From positions 5,063,501 through 5,127,500 of the forward strand of contig NC_084932.1 in NCBI RefSeq assembly GCF_958298935.1: a stretch of 64,000 bases of DNA, written 5' to 3'. The translations under genes were made by a program, and so were the position numbers. Positions 59,146 to 64,000 of this stretch are shown here, piece after piece; the stretch's first letter is position 1, and each line of letters starts with the position of its first letter. This DNA is from Phragmites australis (taxonomy: Eukaryota; Streptophyta; Magnoliopsida; Poales; Poaceae). The notes under the pieces are model-generated. The model saw only the letters and a list, made by a program, of their open reading frames with translations. It was not told the DNA's origin and made no database searches.

Positions 59146-61944
59146 AGAGATCCCTTATTTGGTGTGGACAAGATAAACTTAATGGTATCCTTAATTTCAG
59201 TTCAGATTTACAAATATGTTGTATTCAAACAAGGATTCTGTAACATTACATATCTTTAATGTTATGATCAAGTGTATGAAGAGCACTGTATTCTAAAATT
59301 TCAAATGAAATTAGCTCAAATTTAAATCTTGTAGTTGTGCTCATCTCAAACTTAGTAAATTGTGCTCAAATTCAAATCTGAAATAATTGAAATCCTCCTA
59401 ATTTGAATTTGGTTTTTATTTGGAGCTTCTATGTTTTTCTGTATTTTATTTGCATCTTTGTTGTGTGCTGGTTTGGCTTTGATTTAAAATCAAAGTTGAA
59501 ACCTTGAATCAAATAAAGAGGAAACTAATTCCTATTTACTAAACCCCATGGGGCCGAAACCCCAAACCAAGGCAAAGGCCCAAATGATAGCCCAATAACG
59601 GTCCAGCCCGTGAACAAATTGGTGATCGGTTAATCCTTCTCCTCCTTGTATCGTTGATGCGTGGGACTACACCGTTCTATTCCTTCCTCTTCTTCCTCCC
59701 GACAGAAAGCGGGAGCATAGCACCACCGCCGTCACTCGCCTCGATCCCGCCAGGTCTCCTCTCTCCGTACTGTTCACGTCATCCCGTCGCACGCCAATGG
59801 AAGATTCCAAAAGAGTCCAAAAGACTCTTGGGAGGAAACGGAAACGCCAAGTCTCCTCCAGCGATGGATGGTGACCCATCCACCTCCTTTCCATCCTCGC
59901 CGCCGTCGTCTCTCAAGGGAGGGGCAAAACCTCACCTCCCTTTTCCTTATTCTTCAAACCTGGCCAACGCCGCCATCACGATCGAGCCAATGGGTCGACT
60001 CCAAGTGCGCATCATCATCTTTGTTCATCACTGATGTCGTTGCCGATGCCCGCATCTTGTTTCAGGGCCGAGAGAAGAAGCCAGGCGGGGATCCGACGCT
60101 TAGCCGTCAAGCATAAAATTTGAAGCTTGGATTAGGATGAGTTAATCCCACCAAGTCCACTTAATAATAGAGAAATTTTACGGTGATCCAAAATTAATAT
60201 GAGCCATCTATTTTTAGAGTCCAACGATCAAAATTAGTCAGGATACTACTCATTTCTCATCGGTAGTATATGTGAGTAGTATGATAGTATTAGGATTATT
60301 TTGAGGGGAAAATATGTGGTATGAAAGTAATTAACTGCAGTTATATGTCTCTAAATAGAGTAATATTTCATTGCCGTTTTAACATTTTAATTTGCATTCG
60401 GTATGAGAGTTCATTTGCTACCCATCGGCTAGGATTAGCGATCCGACGTTTACGGTGTCAATCTTTCTATTAGCAAAAGCATGGTGGGTAATTTTAACAA
60501 AATTGCCATAATTACCAAAATATCCAATTACGTGGATCGTCGGCTTAAATTTATACTACCTCCTACATCTACGTAGTATGGACCACCGTAAAAGAGCTCT
60601 AATAATATTAAAGTAGATAGGAGACTGTTGTCTCACACTCTGTTTTAAAAGGTTTTCTTGCATAACTAAAACTTGTGATTTTCTGCAAAGAACCTAAACG
60701 GCCACATCCTTGAAACCCCTTATGTATCTATCATCTCCTTTGATGTAGCGTAGTACAATTTTTTGAGTACTTTTGTACTCATATCATACTTGTTGTTCAG
60801 ACTCAGAGCTAAGCTATGACTTCAACGATGAAGAAGACGACTAGAAGATGTCGAACCGATGAAGGGTCGTGTCCTTACTCGAGTTTGACCATGCGTCGCT
60901 TACAATCTTCTACGTGCCATCATGATGTAATAAATTCGAATATTTATGTACTCACTTAACATTAAGTTATTGAAATGATATCATTTGTGACATTGGTGTA
61001 CATGTTAGCCTCCTGGATTAACAATGAGGTACAAAGGGCTAGGATTTCATTGTATGGAATTTCGGGTTTTTACAGATTCTCCACCAAAGCCCCTATATAT
61101 ATGTAGGTCTGTGCCTTAGTGTACACGCACCAATATAATTGAGATTTAAGTTGAGAGGCTTCGGATGACACCTTATGTCTATTCCTGTGTTCTTGTTCGT
61201 ATTCTAGTTGCTACATGGTCATCGCAATAACCGAATTACAACAAGAAAGACTTTCCTAATAGATTCAAAAAATTATTGATCATGTTTTAAAGACTTAGAT
61301 GGAACTGTTTCTCCATTCTTGTGGGGAATTGAGATCTCTGCAAAAATGAAAGCAGACCCTAAAACTATAGGATCAAGACAATGAATCAACAGCTGCTTTA
61401 CTTAATTGCTTGGAAAGAAGTACAATACAGATTAATTGCAAAAAAGAGGAATTTAGCACACCAGATTATCTTAATCCGCAACAATACCGGTTTTTTCTAA
61501 GATGATACTAGTTACAACACGAACAAACAGACAGCTTTGATATTTATACGTTAACCGAATTTTTCAAGTCCAAGCCGTCACCTTCCATGACCATTCGATA
61601 TGTGTGGGTTGTTGGATTGGATGTGGACGAAAAAAAATTGAAAAACATGACTTATGCTTACGAAATAAAAAGCCATACTAACAAATAGACAATCCAAGTA
61701 AAGAATAGCTAGATGACGGAATTTAAGCTTGTACCGGGAGGGATTTGAACTCGTTGGAAATCACGTTCGGCTGCGTGAGCTTCCTCTCAAACACCTTCAG
61801 CGCAGTCGTGCAGCGCCACACCTGTTCGTTCGTGAGAGGGAGCCGTTGTAGGTTGGCAGATGGGTCTAGAGGGTCGGGCATGGTTCTTCTTTTAGAAGTC
61901 GTCTGGGAGGAGGAGGAGGAGGAGGAGGCGCCGGGGGTCGCCAT
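56819..61944 (-). CDS. Protein tyrosine phosphatase-like, copy 2 (336 aa); key active-site residues replaced
   Basis: Same family and exon plan as copy 1. Exons on the minus strand: 1, 61944-61735 (ATG 61944-61942); 2, 59068-58972; 3, 58873-58791; 4, 58685-58551; 5, 58248-58120; 6, 57797-57655; 7, 57569-57428; 8, 56890-56819 (stop). All introns are GT-AG and the joined frame is open: 1011 nt including stop, close to the ~340 aa usual for plant PTP1. The N-terminus has a Ser run then 'KRR'. NYINAS, CTQGP, EDFWQM and WPDHG are kept. The P-loop reads [10 protein letters not shown], with Gly (GGC, 57659-57657) for the catalytic Cys. The pTyr loop has RNRH for RNRY, and the Q-loop has MVERE for MVQTE. 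A classical PTP without the Cys cannot form the phosphoenzyme, so I infer a pseudophosphatase or a decaying gene. Intron 1 is 2.7 kb and full of repeats. Confidence 0.87.
59108..59146. repeat. (GA)n microsatellite followed by a G-run
   Basis: About fourteen GA units and then nine to ten G, in intron 1 of PTP copy 2. Confidence 0.95.
59300..61080 (+). mobile_element. Gypsy LTR-like sequence in intron 1 of PTP copy 2
   Basis: Features shared with grass gypsy LTRs: 'AACCAAGGCAAAGGCCCAA' type sequence near 59562, a CCT/CGC-rich transcribed part (59690-59960), 'TTTTGAGTACTTTTGTACTCA' in pieces near 60757, and an acidic-coding 'GATGAAGAAGACGAC' near 60827, comparable to the patch in the LTR at 1-709. 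No gag or pol is attached, so it is probably a solo LTR. Terminal bases were not pinned down. The 126-codon frame at 59654 is probably just LTR sequence. Confidence 0.45.
60170..60599. mobile_element. hAT-like MITE (430 bp) with an 8-bp target duplication
   Basis: Perfect target repeats TAATAATA at 60162-60169 and 60600-60607. Terminal inverted repeats share GAG-NNN-TTTTACGGTG-R-TCCA: left from 60170, right in reverse from 60599. It has no coding capacity. Eight-base target repeats suit hAT elements. It is nested in the gypsy LTR-like sequence within intron 1 of PTP copy 2. Confidence 0.75.
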
Positions 61945-62390
61945 GGTGAAACCGGTGCGGCGGGTTTGGAACTTGGAGTGGCAAAGTGGTTTGCTTGGGA
62001 AGGGGAGGGCGAGCGCGCTGCGAGCTTGAGCCTGCTGCTGCAATGGTGGAAGCCGCAGAGAAGAAGTGACAGTCGGTGGAAGAAGTTGGCTTTAGTTTGG
62101 GTGGGACCGGAAGCCCAGAGGAAGAACTGTTTCCAAGACGACTTGCGGTCAACAGGTCAAATTAGTCTTCTTAAATTGTTTAATTTTAATTTAACTTCTA
62201 GGAAGAAACGGTGTGTGTGCACACGGTGGTTCCATTTATTTATTTCCTTAATTTTGTCGATGGAACGAAGGGAGTATATTCCCTATAAATTTATGTTAAA
62301 CTCTATTGCTGTAGGTAAAAAAAATGTCTATTACTGAAAGCTATGTCTAAAACTGGAACAAGAAAGATAAAATATACGATTTTGAAAAGT

Positions 62391-62522
62391 CATGCATGTT
62401 GTGGTAACTCAAATCATATGAAGTCATTTTAAAACTGTTATACCGAACATAAATAACAAGCACGACCACATATATATCACGGTGAAACAGTTCATGCATG
62501 TTGTGGTAACTCAAATCATATA
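62391..62522. repeat. Direct repeat of about 28 bp, offset 102
   Basis: CATGCATGTTGTGGTAACTC followed by AAATCATA occurs at 62391 and 62493. Copies are near identical over 28 bases. Confidence 0.85.
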
Positions 62523-62610
62523 AATATTTTTTCTCTTTTTTCTATTTATATATCTTTTCTTTTTGCGATGCAAACCGTGTCTATTATGGCAGTGTGTTTG
62601 CTCATACTGG

Positions 62611-62898
62611 TTTTAAAATGATCATATCCTTTTCATCTCAATTTTTTTTGACCGTATCCTTTTGCTCAACTGCTACACTAACACTGATCGCTAGGTCGAG
62701 TCATGCCCCATCAAACGACAAAGTCAGGCCGTGTACTATTTTATGGTCACACGGTTTTAAAATGATCATATCCTTTTCATCTAAATTTTTTTGACCGTAT
62801 CTTTTTGCTCAACTGCTACACTAACACCGATCGCTAAGTCGAGTCATGCTCTATCAAACGACGAAGTTAGGCCGTGTACTATCATATATATGTTATGG
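62611..62898. repeat. Tandem duplication, 144-bp unit
   Basis: TTTTAAAATGATCATATCCT opens both units (62611 and 62755). They share 'CTCAACTGCTACACTAACAC', 'GATCGCTARGTCGAGTCATG' and 'AGGCCGTGTACTAT', with a few substitutions. Non-coding, upstream of PTP copy 2. Confidence 0.88.
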
Positions 62899-63597
62899 TC
62901 ACACGACATTTTCAAAGACAAAGGAAAACTGTAGTATGTGGATCCGCGTGTTGCCCATTTTGTTAGGTAGCAAAGTAAAATAGTTGGAGGTGGTGGTAAT
63001 TGATATCTTTGTAAAATATGGGTGACGTTGTAGCTATAGAATATATGTATGACGTAATTTACCATGCTTTGCTTTCGATTTGTTGCGGGCTACTAGTTAA
63101 AATTTTGTAATAATGATGTAGACTGTATGCATCCCAGATGTAAAAAGTCGGAACGATTTTCATTTTCTAAAAAAGCAAAGTAAAACATGAATTATGATAA
63201 CATGTCGCTTCTTCTTGCAAATTGCATACCAAAACAATGACTAAGGCCATTCGACGTGGGAATGAAAAAAAAATGAATAGAAAGCTCCAAGAATACTCTG
63301 TCCTGCAACTTTATTTGACATGGACAACTTCAGTTGGCTTTACCATTGGAGATGGTCTTTATCTCCTCTCGTTTGGACAGTCATGTAACTCTATTAGATC
63401 TATCTACCTATTACAAGTATCATCTCGTACTTACTATGTCCTTGTTTATGCTTGTCGTGTTAATGTAGGCATTCTGATCCAATATAAAGGGAAAAAAAAA
63501 GCATGAACATTGTTCTCAAAGAATAAAAAACATACCAACCTAGTTTGGCTGGGCCTCTGCCTACTCGAGATCGAGATAGCCTTGATAAGGCTAGTTT

Positions 63598-64000
63598 CGA
63601 ACGTTCGGGCCAGCCCATATCTTCCTTCTTTTCTGTCCTCTTCAAGTTCGCACGATGCAAAAAGGTTCCAAAATAGCAACAACGGAACACAAATGTGCTT
63701 CAAATGCAGGTTGGTTGCTTGCTGCACGAATTGGATCGAGTTCACGACTCTCACTCTCAAATTCACATGATCTGAAACAATTCCAAAATTGCACCTGAGG
63801 GCAACCATGTTTGCTTCATATTCAGGATAGACGCATGATGCAGACTTGCACAGATTGGATCAAGCTTCAGATCAGAGAAATTTAACAAAAAATCACAACA
63901 GCAAAGTCCACAACCACAAAGACTATTCAGGTGAATATAGAACAAGGTACAATACAGGGTGCAGAACCTTGATGTATCAAACCATTCACAACAGTGTTGC
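63598..64000 (-). other. 3' flank of a predicted third PTP copy beyond the window
   Basis: This stretch matches the 3' flank of PTP copy 2 (56368-56620). Shared words in order: 'CTCTTCAAGTTC', 'CTCAAATTCACATGAT', 'TTTGCTTCA', 'GCATGATGCA', 'GTGAATATAGARCAAGGTAC' and 'GGAACCTTG'-like. In copy 2 this block lies about 200-450 bp beyond the stop codon. A third copy on the minus strand should therefore begin its last exon shortly to the right of 64000. Confidence 0.65.

Larger units (their letters stand above)
61945..63597. other. Upstream region of PTP copy 2, no further gene seen
   Basis: 61945-62150 is the GC-rich 5' flank of PTP copy 2 and probably holds its 5' UTR and promoter. The rest is AT-rich with two local duplications, described separately. 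Small frames at 61966, 63222 and 62844 lack recognisable content. Confidence 0.5.

Noticed and set aside
59654..60034. 126-codon frame in PTP copy 2 intron 1
   Set aside because: Lies in the Pro/Ser-coding transcribed part of a gypsy LTR-like sequence; probably not a gene.
1..64000. tRNA, rRNA or microRNA genes
   Set aside because: None recognised; the only tRNA-related words are primer sites and the SINE-like promoter boxes.

Overview
The window is plant nuclear DNA, most likely from a grass close to rice (Oryza). The reasons are grass-type LTR-retrotransposon families nested in one another, a CACTA (En/Spm) gene remnant, small TIR elements, and two spliced genes with GT-AG introns. About two thirds of the window is repeats. 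The only clear host genes are tandem copies of a classical protein tyrosine phosphatase (PTP1-like), both on the minus strand.

Layout. 1-709 is the 3' part of a Ty3/gypsy LTR. 710-1484 and 13922-15150 are two halves of a CACTA transposon gene (DUF8039-like region, then a C48/ULP-like peptidase region), split by a 12.4-kb Copia element of the Sirevirus type (1485-13921, 5-bp target repeats ATCAT/ATCAC). The Sirevirus has decayed gag, pol and envelope-like ORFs and three polypurine tracts, and its 5' LTR carries a LINE 3' fragment (3208-4119). 15.6-23.5 kb holds fragments: a diverged repeat array, a SINE-like insertion with 18-bp direct repeats, a ~0.9-kb TIR element inside one copy of a duplicated segment, LINE and gypsy scraps, and a possible CACTA end.

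23496-35908 is a gypsy element of the Tat type (element A, minus strand) with a truncated 5' LTR. 40109-51974 is a related element (element B, plus strand) with complete LTRs and perfect AGTTA target repeats, sitting in intron 5 of PTP copy 1. Both carry, between pol and the 3' LTR, genes antisense to gag-pol. The first is a small ORF shared by A and B, with its own TATA box and a SUMO-interaction-like motif. The second module differs: a PF04195 'gypsy-type transposon' ORF in A, an F-box/DUF295-like pseudogene in B. 35909-37990 resembles a Dasheng/RIRE2-like non-autonomous LTR element.

PTP copy 1 (exons within 39113-54811) keeps all catalytic residues but has no ATG where the start is expected. 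PTP copy 2 (56819-61944) has an intact 336-codon frame and a start codon, but its catalytic Cys is Gly, the pTyr-loop Tyr is His and the Q-loop Gln is Glu. Its first intron holds a gypsy LTR that itself contains a hAT-like MITE. The last 400 bases resemble the 3' flank of copy 2, which predicts a third copy just beyond the right edge. All calls come from reading the sequence; no database search was run.
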